A DNA stretch of 64,000 nt from JBBROS01 sp965260995. Lineage in GTDB: Bacteria; Pseudomonadota; Alphaproteobacteria; Acetobacterales; Acetobacteraceae. Below are positions 1-9,406 of the stretch, one piece after another. Position 1 is the first letter of the stretch, and each line of letters starts with the position of its first letter. Below the pieces are notes generated by a model, which saw nothing but the letters and a program-made list of their open reading frames with translations, was not told the origin of the DNA and did no database searches. A program made the position numbers and the translations under genes. The stretch spans positions 248,001-312,000 of the forward strand of contig CBDHCD010000003.1 in the NCBI GenBank assembly GCA_965260995.1, given 5' to 3'.

Positions 1-1860
1 GGCGTAACCGATGCTGGCCGCGAGCGGCCCGCCGTCCTGCAGCATCAGGGCCGGGGAGTACACCGCCATGAACGGCACCACGAAGCCGGCGATGGCTACC
101 CGCATCGCTTGCAGCCCGATCTTCATGCCGCTCTCCCGCGCGATGGGCGCGGCGGCGAAGGCGGCCAACGCCACCGGCGGCGTCAGGTCGGCCATGATGC
201 CGAAGTAGAACACGAACATGTGCGTCACCAGCAGCGGCACGCCCAGTTCCAGCAACGCCGGCCCGGCGATGGAGGAGGTGATGATGTAGTTGGGGATCGT
301 CGGGATGCCCATGCCGAGGATCAGGCAGGTCACCATCGTCAGCAGCAAGGAGGCGAACAGGCTGGTCGCCCCCACCGCGACCACGGCGCCGGCGAAGATC
401 GTCGCCGAGCCGGTGAGCGACAGCACGCCGATGATGACGCCGACCAGCGCGCAAGCGATGCCCACCGGCAAGGCCTGCCGCGCCCCGTCCGCCAAGGCCT
501 CGGCGCAGAGCGAGAGCGTCGCCCGCCCGCCGTGGCGCGCCGCGTTGGCCGCCACCAGCAACGCCACCACCGCCAGCACGACGCCGACGCCGAATTCCAG
601 CAGCGCCGCCGACATCAGCCCGAGCGCAATCCAGAACGCGACCCGGAACGCGGCCCGACCCAGCCCAAGGGCGATCGGCGCGCCGAGCACGATCATCGCC
701 GTCAGCCCGAGCCCGATCGTGCCGGCGTAGAGCGGCGTGTAGCCGGACATCAGCAGGTAGACCAGCACGGCCAGCGGCAGCAGCAGGAACCACTTCGCCT
801 TGATCGCCGCCAGCGCGTCCGGGCAGTCCGCCTTCGGCACCCCAAGCAGCCGCAGCCGCCCGGCTTCGAGGTGCACCATCCAGAACGCGGTCACGAAGTA
901 GAGCAGCGCCGGGATGATCGCCGCCCGCACCACGTCCGCGTAGGGGATGCCGAGGCTCTCGGCCATGATGAACGCCACCGCGCCCATCACCGGCGGCATG
1001 ATCTGGCCGCCCATCGACGCCGTCGCCTCCACCCCGCCGGCGAAGGCGGAGGTGAAGCCGAACCGCTTCATCAGCGGGATGGTGAACTGCCCGACCGCGA
1101 CCACGTTGGCGACGCCCGAGCCGCTGATGGTGCCCATGAAGGCGGAGGCGACGACGGCGACCTTGGCCGGGCCGCCGCGCGTGTGGCCGACGGTGCCCAG
1201 CGCCACGTCGGTGAACAGCGAGATCATCCCGGCGCGCTCCAGGAACGCGCCGAACAGGATGAACAGGAAGATGTAGGTGGACGAGACGTAGGTCGGCGTG
1301 CCGTAGATGCCTTCGGTGCCGAGGTAGAGGGTGTCGACGATCTGCTCGAAGGCGAACGGCCGGTGATCGAACGGCGGCGGCAGCACCTGCCCGTACAGCC
1401 CGTACAACAGGAACGCGGCGCAGATCAGCGGCAAGGACGGCCCCATCAGCCGGAACCCGGCGAAGAACACCAGCCCCACCACCAGCACGCCCATCAGGAT
1501 GTCGTTGGTGTCCGGCGCCCCGGCGCGCACGATCAGCTCGGTGTAGAACACCCAGTGATACAGCCCGGCCACGAACGCCACGACGGCGAGCAAGGCCCAT
1601 CCCAGGGCCAGCGCCCCGCCGCGCCCCCGGTTGGCGACCAGCCCGAACAGCAGCGCCAGCAGGAAGCCGACGTGCAACGAGCGCACGACGCTGCTCGGCA
1701 GCGGCGCGTAGGCCGCCGTCCAGATCTGGAACGCCGAGAACAGGATGGCGAACAGCTTGAGCGCCGCCCGCCCGGTCCCGTCGCCCCAGCCCAGCCCGGC
1801 GTGCTCGACAGCCGCGCCTTCCTCGACCGCGGTCGGGTGCGCGACCGCTGCGCCGCTCAC
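1..1860 (-). CDS. TRAP transporter fused permease (4TM/12TM), 3' end cut by window
   Basis: Inner-membrane permease of a tripartite ATP-independent periplasmic transporter, with the small and large permease subunits fused. 620 codons are visible and the C-terminus lies beyond the window. The reverse-strand translation is dominated by hydrophobic helices, with typical large-subunit stretches such as GSGVANVVAVGQFTIPLMKR and MADLTPPVALAAFAAAPIAR. The GTG at 1860 is chosen because it follows the stop of the TAXI receptor gene by 13 nt and has GAGG just upstream; no ATG precedes the first helix. It forms an operon with the receptor gene. Substrate unknown; fused permeases paired with TAXI receptors often serve carboxylates or amino acids (family knowledge). 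Confidence 0.9.
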   Translation of the reverse strand, partial: MSGAAVAHPTAVEEGAAVEHAGLGWGDGTGRAALKLFAILFSAFQIWTAAYAPLPSSVVRSLHVGFLLALLFGLVANRGRGGALALGWALLAVVAFVAGLYHWVFYTELIVRAGAPDTNDILMGVLVVGLVFFAGFRLMGPSLPLICAAFLLYGLYGQVLPPPFDHRPFAFEQIVDTLYLGTEGIYGTPTYVSSTYIFLFILFGAFLERAGMISLFTDVALGTVGHTRGGPAKVAVVASAFMGTISGSGVANVVAVGQFTIPLMKRFGFTSAFAGGVEATASMGGQIMPPVMGAVAFIMAESLGIPYADVVRAAIIPALLYFVTAFWMVHLEAGRLRLLGVPKADCPDALAAIKAKWFLLLPLAVLVYLLMSGYTPLYAGTIGLGLTAMIVLGAPIALGLGRAAFRVAFWIALGLMSAALLEFGVGVVLAVVALLVAANAARHGGRATLSLCAEALADGARQALPVGIACALVGVIIGVLSLTGSATIFAGAVVAVGATSLFASLLLTMVTCLILGMGIPTIPNYIITSSIAGPALLELGVPLLVTHMFVFYFGIMADLTPPVALAAFAAAPIARESGMKIGLQAMRVAIAGFVVPFMAVYSPALMLQDGGPLAASIGYA

Positions 1861-1873
1861 CGCCTCGGCCCGC

Positions 1874-2821
1874 TCAGGCCTTCTTGGCTTCGCTGAAGTA
1901 GCGTTCGGCGCCGGGGTGCAGCGGGATCGGCGGGTCCTCGGCTGCGGTCTTGGGGTCGATGCCCTTGGCCGCCGCCTGCGCCGCGACCAGCGCCGGCACG
2001 TTCTCGTAAACCGCCTTGGTCATGGCGTACACGAGGTCGTCCTTCACGCCCGTCTGCGTCACCAGGTAGTTCTGCACCGCGGCCGTGTCCACGTCCGAGT
2101 CCTGCCCGTCGTAGGTGCCTTTCGGGATCACCAGGCTGACGTAGGGCGAGCCGATCTTCTGGATGAGGCTCTTGGGGATCTCGACCATCACGATCGGCAC
2201 CGCGTTGGACAGGTCGCGGATCGACGACACGCCCAGCCCGGCTGATTGCAGCGTCGCATCGAGCTGCCGGTTCTTCATCAGGTCCACCGACTCGCCGAAC
2301 GGCAGGTACTCGACCTTGCCTAGGTCGCCGTATGACAGCCCGGCCGCGGCGAACACCGCCCGCGCGTTCAGCTCGGTGCCCGACTTCGGCGCGCCCACCG
2401 ACACCCGCTTGCCCTTGAGGTCGGCCAGCGTGCGGATGCCCGTCTCCTTCAAGGCGGCGATCTGGATGTAGTTCGGGTAGACCGCGCCCACCGTCCGCAG
2501 CTTGTCGAGCTTCTTGGGGAAGCCGACCTCGGCGTCCCCGGCCCAGGCCAGTTGCATGGTGTCGCCCAGGCTGAACGCCAGTTCGCCGCGCCCTTGCTGG
2601 AGCAGGTTGAGGTTCTCGACCGACCCCTTGGTGGACTGCACCGACGGCCGCACGTCCGCGATCTTCTCGCCGAACAGCTTCGAGATCGCCACGCCCAGCG
2701 GGTAATAGACGCCCGAGGTGCCGCCAGTCAGGATGTTGACGAACGTCGCGGCCCTGGCCGGGCGCAATCCCGCGAAGGCCAGCGCGCTGCCTGCGAGCCA
2801 CAGCTGCCTGCGTGCGATCAT
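1874..2821 (-). CDS. TRAP transporter solute receptor, TAXI family
   Basis: Periplasmic binding protein that hands substrate to the fused permease encoded 13 nt downstream. 315 aa. It starts MIARRQLWLAGSALAFAG, a signal peptide ending at ARA, and then carries the TAXI-type start of the mature protein (NILTGGTSGVYYPLG). The ATG at 2821 is preferred over an upstream one at 2884 because GGGGAG lies 6 nt before it and the signal peptide starts there. The ligand cannot be read from sequence. Confidence 0.92.
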   Translation of the reverse strand: MIARRQLWLAGSALAFAGLRPARAATFVNILTGGTSGVYYPLGVAISKLFGEKIADVRPSVQSTKGSVENLNLLQQGRGELAFSLGDTMQLAWAGDAEVGFPKKLDKLRTVGAVYPNYIQIAALKETGIRTLADLKGKRVSVGAPKSGTELNARAVFAAAGLSYGDLGKVEYLPFGESVDLMKNRQLDATLQSAGLGVSSIRDLSNAVPIVMVEIPKSLIQKIGSPYVSLVIPKGTYDGQDSDVDTAAVQNYLVTQTGVKDDLVYAMTKAVYENVPALVAAQAAAKGIDPKTAAEDPPIPLHPGAERYFSEAKKA

Positions 2822-3050
2822 CGACGTCTCCCCTATGCATTTATGGACTGAGCGTCGCTTACAGGCATCCACCTCGCCCGGCAAGCAAGTGTTGAACCCG
2901 CAACGATGTGCGCCGCCTTCGCCGCGCCGCCCTCCATCGCGAATATTCGGCTTGGGGTGCCCGCAACATCTCCACCAACACGCGCTCCAAGGCGCTTCCC
3001 AATCGAGCAGAACCGCTTGGCCGGAATTTGTGCTCGCCGAAACGAAGGGC

Positions 3051-3092
3051 TAGAGCATGGGACGCAAGCCTACGCGAACGGAACATGCTCTA
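3051..3092. repeat. Dispersed palindromic repeat, copy A
   Basis: Perfect 9-bp inverted ends, TAGAGCATG (3051-3059) and CATGCTCTA (3084-3092), flank a 24-nt core. Read on the reverse strand it matches the element at 37839-37880 at 36 of 42 positions. It lies in the gap upstream of the YetF-like gene and could fold as a hairpin in either transcript. Confidence 0.75.
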
Positions 3093-3120
3093 GCTCGTGC
3101 GAGTAGGGCGGAGGCGTTCC

Positions 3121-3612
3121 ATGATCGGGCAGTGGACGATGGAGGACGTGTTCGGCCCGCTCGGGCACGTGACCTGGTGGCAGGGGTGCAACCGCACGGC
3201 GCTGCTGTTCCTGTTCGGACTCGCCCTCGTGCGCGTGTTCGGCCGCCGCGTGTTCGGCAAGTGGACGGCGCTCGACATCGTCGTTTCGGTCATCGTCGGC
3301 TCCAACTTCAGCCGGGCCATGACCGGCCAGGCCGACATGATCGGAACTATGGCCTCGACCACCTTGCTGATGGCGCTGCACTGGGTGCTGGCCCACGCCG
3401 CCGCGCGCTGGGCCTGGCTCTCCCGCCTCGTCGAGGGCACGCCGCTGCAACTGTCGCGCGACGGCGAGCCGGCCACCTCCGCCTTGCGGCGCAGCGGCAT
3501 CAGCCAGGTTGACCTGAACGAGGCCTTGCGCCAGTCCGGCGTCGAGAGCGTCGCCGACACCAGGCAGGTCGTCGTCGAGCCGAGCGGCAAGATCAACGTG
3601 CTGAAACGCTGA
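3121..3612 (+). CDS. YetF-like (DUF421) membrane protein
   Basis: 163-aa inner-membrane protein. About three hydrophobic helices come first, including the family signature stretch TALDIVVSVIVGSNFSRAMT, and a cytosolic YetF-type domain follows (SALRRSGISQVDLNEALRQS). The biochemical role of the family is unknown. The ATG at 3121 has GGAGG eight bases upstream; an in-frame GTG at 3097 would add eight basic residues and is less likely. It stands alone, convergent with the porin gene, and sits just after a dispersed palindrome. Confidence 0.82.
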   Translation: MIGQWTMEDVFGPLGHVTWWQGCNRTALLFLFGLALVRVFGRRVFGKWTALDIVVSVIVGSNFSRAMTGQADMIGTMASTTLLMALHWVLAHAAARWAWLSRLVEGTPLQLSRDGEPATSALRRSGISQVDLNEALRQSGVESVADTRQVVVEPSGKINVLKR

Positions 3613-3640
3613 CTGGTCCCTGACGCAGGCGAGGTGATGG

Positions 3641-5053
3641 TCAGAACGTGATCGTCGTCCGCAACCCGAACACCGCCGCGTCGCCGAGGCGCCGGGCCGG
3701 CTGAAGCGGGTCCTGAACACCACTCGCGAGATTGAATAGGTATTGCGCGTCCGGCTGCACCTCCCACCACGGCGTGAGGTAGGCGTGGTAGGTCAGTTCC
3801 AACACTCCTTCATGCCGACCGATGACCGAGGGGCCGCGCGCTGCCGCCGGGGCGCTTGGAGTGAGGTTGGCCGCCGTGTTGTTGACCCGGGCGATACCGA
3901 ACCCGAGGCCGATGGTGTCGTGGTCGCGGCCGGGCAGGGGCCCTCGCCAGGTCACGCCGGCGTCGGCGTAGAAGTTGACCAGATCGTACTCGCCGAACCC
4001 GCCCATCACCCGGGCGAAGACCCCGATGCCGCCGTCCTTGTTGCCGGGCACGCGCCAGATGAGCTGGTCGGCGATGCCGTAGAAGCTCCACTTGGTGCGG
4101 AACCGCCCGGCGCTGGCGGGGCCGGTCGGCGGACGGGCGACGTTGTACCAAGCTCCAATCTTGTACGTCCCGGGCCGGTCGGTTGCGCCCTGGCCTTGGT
4201 TGATCCCGAACTGCGCCTCAGCGATGGCGAACACGCCGTCCCGCAGGCGGAACGCCGTGCCGTCCGGGTTGCGCAGCTGGGCCGCTTGCGTGCCCGGCCC
4301 GGCTGGGTCGCCGTTGAACACGCCAGCGAGCAGGACAAGGTCGTCGCGCGGGATGGCGCGGACGTGCGCCCCGAGCGCCGGCAGCGGGAAGACCGGGCCG
4401 CCGGACGGCAGGTTCGTCTGCGGCAGGGTCGGCCAGCCGAACGTGTTGTTGAGGAACAGCTTGGCATACGTGCTGATGAGGTATTCCCGGTCCACCGCGA
4501 CCTGGCCCGCCCGCACGCTCAGGCGATCGCCGAGCAGGCCCTGCTGATACCAAAGCTCGTAGAGCAGCGTGCCGCGCACCTCGGGCTCGATGCCGCTCGC
4601 GGTGTTCAGGTTGCCGCCGAGGTTGTTGGCGCTCAAGCCGCGCCCGTGGAGATGCAACGCGCTCGCGTTGAGCAGGCCGCCGGGCAAGCCGAACGCGGTC
4701 TCGGTGTTCACGGTGAGGACGAGCTGCGTGATGCCTTCGTAGATCGCTCCCTGCCTGGCGCCGCCGGTCACGTTGCCCAGCGCCTCGCTCCGCTCTGTGA
4801 GGTCAAGGCCGATGCCCAGGTCACGCAGGCGCTCGCGCACCCCTCCGAGTTCTCCGAACAGGTTGGCCCGTTGCCAGACAGTGGCTCCGGGGGGCGTGGA
4901 CGGTCCCTGCTGCTTGCCGCGCGTCGCCGCGCGTATGTTGGGCGGCCCAGGCTCGCTCCCGCCGAAGGAGGATGCCTGCGCCTGCGCGCGCTCCGCGAGG
5001 AGCAGCCCGGCCAGCAACAGCGCGGAGCCAGCCAAAAGCCGCCCGGCCGCCAT
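3641..5053 (-). CDS. Carbohydrate-selective porin, OprB family
   Basis: Outer-membrane beta-barrel predicted to pass sugars or related solutes. About 470 aa with a cleavable signal peptide (MAAGRLLAGSALLLAGLLLA, cleavage near AQA) and alternating barrel strands ending in an aromatic C-terminus (LRTTITF), as outer-membrane proteins do. A GTG at 5083 in the same frame overlaps the stop of the preceding metallopeptidase gene as GTGA and would add ten residues. Both starts are possible; the ATG at 5053 gives the cleaner signal peptide. The overlap implies co-transcription with the metallopeptidase gene. Confidence 0.85.
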   Translation of the reverse strand: MAAGRLLAGSALLLAGLLLAERAQAQASSFGGSEPGPPNIRAATRGKQQGPSTPPGATVWQRANLFGELGGVRERLRDLGIGLDLTERSEALGNVTGGARQGAIYEGITQLVLTVNTETAFGLPGGLLNASALHLHGRGLSANNLGGNLNTASGIEPEVRGTLLYELWYQQGLLGDRLSVRAGQVAVDREYLISTYAKLFLNNTFGWPTLPQTNLPSGGPVFPLPALGAHVRAIPRDDLVLLAGVFNGDPAGPGTQAAQLRNPDGTAFRLRDGVFAIAEAQFGINQGQGATDRPGTYKIGAWYNVARPPTGPASAGRFRTKWSFYGIADQLIWRVPGNKDGGIGVFARVMGGFGEYDLVNFYADAGVTWRGPLPGRDHDTIGLGFGIARVNNTAANLTPSAPAAARGPSVIGRHEGVLELTYHAYLTPWWEVQPDAQYLFNLASGVQDPLQPARRLGDAAVFGLRTTITF

Positions 5054-5079
5054 GATGCGTTCCGGCCTGTGACCGGGCC

Positions 5080-6165
5080 TCACGCCGCTTGCCGCACTGA
5101 CCTGCTCGACCGATGCACCAGGTCGTGGATGAACGACAGCTTGCGGATCACCGGTGCGGACAGCACGAACGGGTAGAGGTCCGACAGGCCCATGCTCCGG
5201 TTCATCGCGTTCATGGCCGCTGTCAGCGGCAGCCAGGCGCCGATCAGCCGGGCGAACTCGCCCGGCCCGTAGGAATCGGCGCTGATCGTCGCGTGCAGCG
5301 CCTGGTCGTTGCCCACCTTCGGATGCACCTCGATGCCGAACGCCCCGGCCGTCTCCAGGCTGTCGACGATGTGCAGGTAGTGCGCCCAGGACTCGGCGAA
5401 GTCCTCCCAGGCATGGGTCGTGGCGTAGGCGCTGACGTAGTCCTCCTGCCAGCCGGCAGGGGGGCCGTTCTCATAATGCCGGGTCAGCGCGGCTTGGTAG
5501 TCCTCCTCGTCGTTGCCGAACACCGCCCGGCATTCCGCCAGCGCCCCGCCGTCGCGCACCAGGCGGTCCCAGTAGAAGTGCCCGACCTCGTGCCGGAAGT
5601 GGCCCAGCAGCGTGCGATACGGCTCATGCATCGCGTGCCGCCGTTGCTCGCGCACCGCGTCGTCCGCCTCGGTCAAGGCGAGCGTCACCACGCCTTCGTC
5701 GTGCCCGGTCATCACCTTCGGCTTGTCGGGGCTGTCCGGGTCGGCCAGGAAATCGAACACCAGCCCGTGTCCCGGGTCATCCTGGCGGTTCGGCAACGGC
5801 AGGCCGAGCCGGGTCAAGGAGTAGATCAGCCGGTGCTTGGCGATCTCCATCCGCCGCCAGGCCGGGATGTTGGCGTCCTCCGAGAGGTTCGGCACCGTGC
5901 GGTTGTGCCGGCAGGCGAGGCAGTAGCGCTCGCGGCTCCCGGCCGGCAGCAGCCAGTTGCACGCGTCGAGCCCCGCGTTGTCGCAGAACCGCACCTGCTG
6001 GCCCGGCGTGGCCAGCGCCTCCCACGCGCCCTCCGCACCTGCCGGCGCGAGCGCGCTCATGTCGAACGTCGGCGCGATGTAGCCCAGCCGGCGGCCGCAT
6101 CGCTCGCAGCGCCGGTTCTCGAAGTGGACCACTTGGCTGCAGCCTTGGCACTGGAACAGTTTCAT
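5080..6165 (-). CDS. Zinc-ribbon plus zinc-binding metallopeptidase (Peptidase_Mx-like)
   Basis: 361-aa protein. Its N-terminal zinc ribbon has cysteines 6, 9, 20 and 23, with a further CLAC pair near residue 85. A gluzincin-like domain with HEVGH (HEXXH type) near residue 190 follows. This matches proteins annotated as putative zinc-binding metallopeptidase of unknown substrate. There is no signal peptide, so it is probably cytoplasmic. GAGGG lies upstream of the ATG. It precedes the porin gene with a possible 4-nt GTGA overlap. Confidence 0.85.
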   Translation of the reverse strand: MKLFQCQGCSQVVHFENRRCERCGRRLGYIAPTFDMSALAPAGAEGAWEALATPGQQVRFCDNAGLDACNWLLPAGSRERYCLACRHNRTVPNLSEDANIPAWRRMEIAKHRLIYSLTRLGLPLPNRQDDPGHGLVFDFLADPDSPDKPKVMTGHDEGVVTLALTEADDAVREQRRHAMHEPYRTLLGHFRHEVGHFYWDRLVRDGGALAECRAVFGNDEEDYQAALTRHYENGPPAGWQEDYVSAYATTHAWEDFAESWAHYLHIVDSLETAGAFGIEVHPKVGNDQALHATISADSYGPGEFARLIGAWLPLTAAMNAMNRSMGLSDLYPFVLSAPVIRKLSFIHDLVHRSSRSVRQAA

Positions 6166-6243
6166 CGCTCAGCCCTCGTTCGCACCGACCAAAGACCACG
6201 CCGCCGCCCAAGTTCCCCGAACATGCTCCCGCCCACCCCGCCG

Positions 6244-6975
6244 TCACGGCCCGGCGAGGCGCTCGAACAATCGGCCCCAGCCCCGCACCCGCCCGGCGTC
6301 CACCCCGGCCAGCAGCAACGAGTGCCACACCGCCGTCGCGATCGTGTCCAGCATCGTGATGCCGGTTTCCGCCTCCATCGCCGGCGCGAGCGCGGTCGAG
6401 CGCAGGTTGGTGCAGAACGTGGTGATCGCCTCCGGCCGGGCCTCCGCCACGTCCCGCACTAAGGCGGCCAGCACGTCCTCCTCGTAGTCCGAGAAGCTGA
6501 AGTTGCCCGGGTCGCCCAGGTGCCGCTCGGCGACGCACGCCACCCCCGCCGCGGCGTAGTGCGCCACGATCCGCTCCTGCACGTCGCCCGTGTAGGGCGT
6601 GACCAGCCCGATCCGGCGCGCGTCCAGCCGCCGCAGCGCCTCGTTCAGCGCCAGGACCGAGGACGTGGCCGCCACCCCCGTCGCCTCGGTGATCGCCTCG
6701 CACAGCCGCCGGTCGGCTTCGAACCCGAGCCACCCGGCCGAGGTGCCGTTCCAGGCGATCACGTCCACCCGGGCGTCGGCCAGCAGCCGCGCCGCCTCGA
6801 CCAGGGGCGCGGGGTCGAACTGGCGCAGCGCGTCCTCGCCGAGCGCGATGCGCGTCACCCGGAACCGGGCGAAGTGCGCGCTCACCTCCGGCAGCCCGAG
6901 CAGCATCCGCGTCGTCACCGGCTCCAACACGGTGTTGGACGACGGGGTGAGCATGCCGAGCCGGATGCGGTCCAT
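6244..6975 (-). CDS. Maleate cis-trans isomerase / arylmalonate decarboxylase-family protein
   Basis: 243-aa member of the Asp/Glu racemase superfamily. It begins with a family-like IRLGMLTPSSNTVLEP. The C-terminal catalytic cysteine is present (ITTFCTNLRST), but the position of the N-terminal cysteine reads AWNGTSAGWLG, with no Cys. Racemases and maleate isomerase use two cysteines; arylmalonate decarboxylase uses one. The activity is therefore uncertain. It is divergent from the hydantoinase gene 68 nt away, so a role in hydantoin or ureide metabolism is possible but inferred only from position. Confidence 0.8.
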   Translation of the reverse strand: MDRIRLGMLTPSSNTVLEPVTTRMLLGLPEVSAHFARFRVTRIALGEDALRQFDPAPLVEAARLLADARVDVIAWNGTSAGWLGFEADRRLCEAITEATGVAATSSVLALNEALRRLDARRIGLVTPYTGDVQERIVAHYAAAGVACVAERHLGDPGNFSFSDYEEDVLAALVRDVAEARPEAITTFCTNLRSTALAPAMEAETGITMLDTIATAVWHSLLLAGVDAGRVRGWGRLFERLAGP

Positions 6976-7043
6976 GCCCCGACCCTATGCAAACCGCCTC
7001 GCCCAGGCAATTCTCCCGCCCCCGAACAAGAAAGGGCAGGGCT

Positions 7044-8483
7044 ATGGACGCCTTCGATCTCGTCGTCCGCGGCGGCACCGTCGTCACCGCGTCGGAGCAG
7101 TTCCGCGCCGACGTCGGCATCCGCGGCGGCCGCATCGCCGCCGTCGGCGAGGGCCTGCGCGGCGACCGCACCCTCGACGCCGGCGGCCTCCTGGTCATGC
7201 CCGGCGGCGTCGACAGCCACTGCCACATCGAGCAACTGCAAGAAGGCGGCGGCGCGGACGAGGAAACCTGGGAGTCCGGCAGCCGCGCCGCCCTGGCCGG
7301 CGGCACCACCAGCGTCGTCAGCTTCTCCACCCAGTTCAAGGGCCAGCCCATCGGCCCCTCCTTGGCAGAATACCGCCGCCGCGCCGGGCAGGCGATGGTT
7401 GATCACGCCTTCCACCAGATCGTCACCGACCCGACCGACGCCGTGCTGGATGAACTCCCCGGCATCGTCGCCTCCGGCGTGCGCAGCTTCAAGGCGTTCC
7501 TCACCTACGACCCGCTGCGCCTCGACGACCGCGAGTACCTGCGGGTCCTGGCCGCCGCCCGCCGCCTCGGCTGCCTGGTGACGGTCCACTGCGAGAACTA
7601 CGACGCCATCGGCTGGATGACCGAGGCCCTGCTCGCCGCCGGCCTCACCGCGCCCAAGTACCACGCCTGGTCCCGCCCCCCCGTGCTGGAGCGCGAGGCC
7701 ACCCATCGCGCCATCGCCCTCGCCGAGCTGGTCGATACGCCCATCCAGGTGTTCCACGTCTCCTGCCCCGAGGCCGCGGACGAGATCGCCCGCGCCCGCC
7801 GCCGCGGCGTCAAGGTCTGGGGCGAAACCTGCCCCCAGTATTTCGTGCTGGACGCCACCAGCATGGACAAGCCCGGCTTCGAGGGCGCCAAGTTCATGTG
7901 CAGCCCGGCCCCGCGCGACGCGGCGGCCACCGCCGGGCTGTGGGACGCGATCCGCCTCGGCACGCTGGACGTGGTCAGCAGCGACCACAGCGGCTGGTCC
8001 TACGACAGCCCACGCGGCAAGCGCGTCAACGGCGAGGACGCCCCCTTCCGCGACATCCCCAACGGCGTGCCCGGCCTCGCCGCCCGCCTCCCCATCGTGT
8101 TCAGCGAGGGCGTGGCCAAGGGCCGCATCTCCGCCAGCGACTTTGTCCGCCTGGTCTCGACCCAGCCGGCCCGCATCTTCGGCCTCCATCCGCGCAAGGG
8201 CAGCATCATGCCCGGCGCGGACGCCGACCTGGTGCTGTGGGACCCGGGCAAGCGCGTCACCATCACCAACGCCCTGATGCAGCAGGCGATCGACTACACG
8301 CCCTACGAGGGCCTGGAGGTGACGGGCTGGCCCGTCGCCACCCTCCTGCGCGGTCAGGTCGCGATGCAGGACGGCCGCGTGCAAGCCGAGCCAGGCCTTG
8401 GGCGATACCTCCCCGTGGCGCCCTACGACCTGATCCGCCCCCGCGGCGCGCTCGCCAACGGCTTCGACCCCAGCGCCCGGTAG
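7044..8483 (+). CDS. hydA: Dihydropyrimidinase / D-hydantoinase
   Basis: Zinc amidohydrolase that opens dihydropyrimidine or hydantoin rings to N-carbamoyl amino acids; cytoplasmic. 479 aa. The metal motif D57-S-H59-C-H61 and the carboxylated-lysine position K150 (SFKAF) are present, as is VSSDHSG with its metal-binding Asp. The C-terminal STQPARIFGLHPRKGSIMPG is diagnostic of the family. The ATG at 7044 follows AAGGGCAGGG; an upstream ATG at 6987 gives a poor extension. The next gene starts 6 nt downstream. No carbamoylase gene is nearby. Confidence 0.92.
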   Translation: MDAFDLVVRGGTVVTASEQFRADVGIRGGRIAAVGEGLRGDRTLDAGGLLVMPGGVDSHCHIEQLQEGGGADEETWESGSRAALAGGTTSVVSFSTQFKGQPIGPSLAEYRRRAGQAMVDHAFHQIVTDPTDAVLDELPGIVASGVRSFKAFLTYDPLRLDDREYLRVLAAARRLGCLVTVHCENYDAIGWMTEALLAAGLTAPKYHAWSRPPVLEREATHRAIALAELVDTPIQVFHVSCPEAADEIARARRRGVKVWGETCPQYFVLDATSMDKPGFEGAKFMCSPAPRDAAATAGLWDAIRLGTLDVVSSDHSGWSYDSPRGKRVNGEDAPFRDIPNGVPGLAARLPIVFSEGVAKGRISASDFVRLVSTQPARIFGLHPRKGSIMPGADADLVLWDPGKRVTITNALMQQAIDYTPYEGLEVTGWPVATLLRGQVAMQDGRVQAEPGLGRYLPVAPYDLIRPRGALANGFDPSAR

Positions 8484-8489
8484 GCGACG

Positions 8490-9353
8490 ATGGCCGCCGA
8501 CCCCCACGCCTTGCTCGCCCGCGCCTTCGCCCCGGTGGACCACGCCTACACCGAGCGCGACAGCATCCTCTACGCTCTCGGCCTCGGCCTCGGGAGCGAC
8601 CCGATGGACCCGGGCCAGCTCCGCTTCATCTACGAGGACGGCCTCGCGGCCTTGCCGATGATGGTCAACGTCCTCGGTGCGCCGGGCTTCTGGGCCAAGG
8701 ACCCGGACACCGGCATTGACTGGCGCAAAGTCGTACACGCCGAGCAATCCTTCGTGCTTCACCGCCCCCTCTCCCCCGTCGGCCGCGTTACCGGGCGGAC
8801 GCGGGTAACGGTTTATCAAGACAAGGGTGCGAAGACGGGCGCCCTGCTGGGCACGGAGCGCGAGATCACGGATGCGGCGACGGGCGAGACATTGGCGACG
8901 GTCGGCAGCGTCGCCATGCTGCGCGGCGACGGCGGCACAGGCGTGAGCGTCGGCAGCTTCCCGCCGCCCCGCCGCGTGCCCGCCCGCGTGCCCGACGCCG
9001 TGTGCGACCTGCCGACCTTGCCCCAAGCCGCCCTGATCTACCGCCTCAGCGGCGACCTCAATCCGCTCCATGCCGACCCGGCCGTGGCCCGGGCGGCCGG
9101 CTTCGAGCGGCCCATCCTGCACGGCCTCGCCACCATGGGGATCGCCGGCTACGCCATCTTGCGCACCCTGCTCGGCCACGACCCGGCCCGGGTCCGCGCC
9201 ATGCAGGTGCGCTTCACCGCCCCGGTGACGCCGGGCGAGACGATCCGCACCCAGATGTGGCGCGAGGGTGACAACATCGCTTTCCGTTCCAATGTACTAG
9301 GCCGCGACGCCGTGGTCCTGGACCGCGGCCTCCTGGAGCTTGCCACGCCATGA
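8490..9353 (+). CDS. MaoC-family 2-enoyl-CoA hydratase
   Basis: 287 aa, double hot-dog hydratase. An N-terminal MaoC-like half is followed by a C-terminal half with the hydratase-2 motif YRLSGDLNPLHADPAVA, whose Asp and His are catalytic in the family. It hydrates trans-2-enoyl-CoA to (R)-3-hydroxyacyl-CoA, a possible feed into polyhydroxyalkanoate. It sits between hydA and phaZ on the same strand. Its stop TGA overlaps an ATG in the phaZ frame. Confidence 0.87.
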   Translation: MAADPHALLARAFAPVDHAYTERDSILYALGLGLGSDPMDPGQLRFIYEDGLAALPMMVNVLGAPGFWAKDPDTGIDWRKVVHAEQSFVLHRPLSPVGRVTGRTRVTVYQDKGAKTGALLGTEREITDAATGETLATVGSVAMLRGDGGTGVSVGSFPPPRRVPARVPDAVCDLPTLPQAALIYRLSGDLNPLHADPAVARAAGFERPILHGLATMGIAGYAILRTLLGHDPARVRAMQVRFTAPVTPGETIRTQMWREGDNIAFRSNVLGRDAVVLDRGLLELATP

Positions 9354-9406
9354 CGTGCTTACCGAAGCCCCTGGCCGTCCCCGGCCAGGTATGGGGACCA
9401 GCCACC

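Noticed and set aside
109..1896. Long plus-strand ORF opposite the TRAP permease
   Set aside because: Arg/His/Gln-rich, no domain; antisense shadow of a clear membrane protein.
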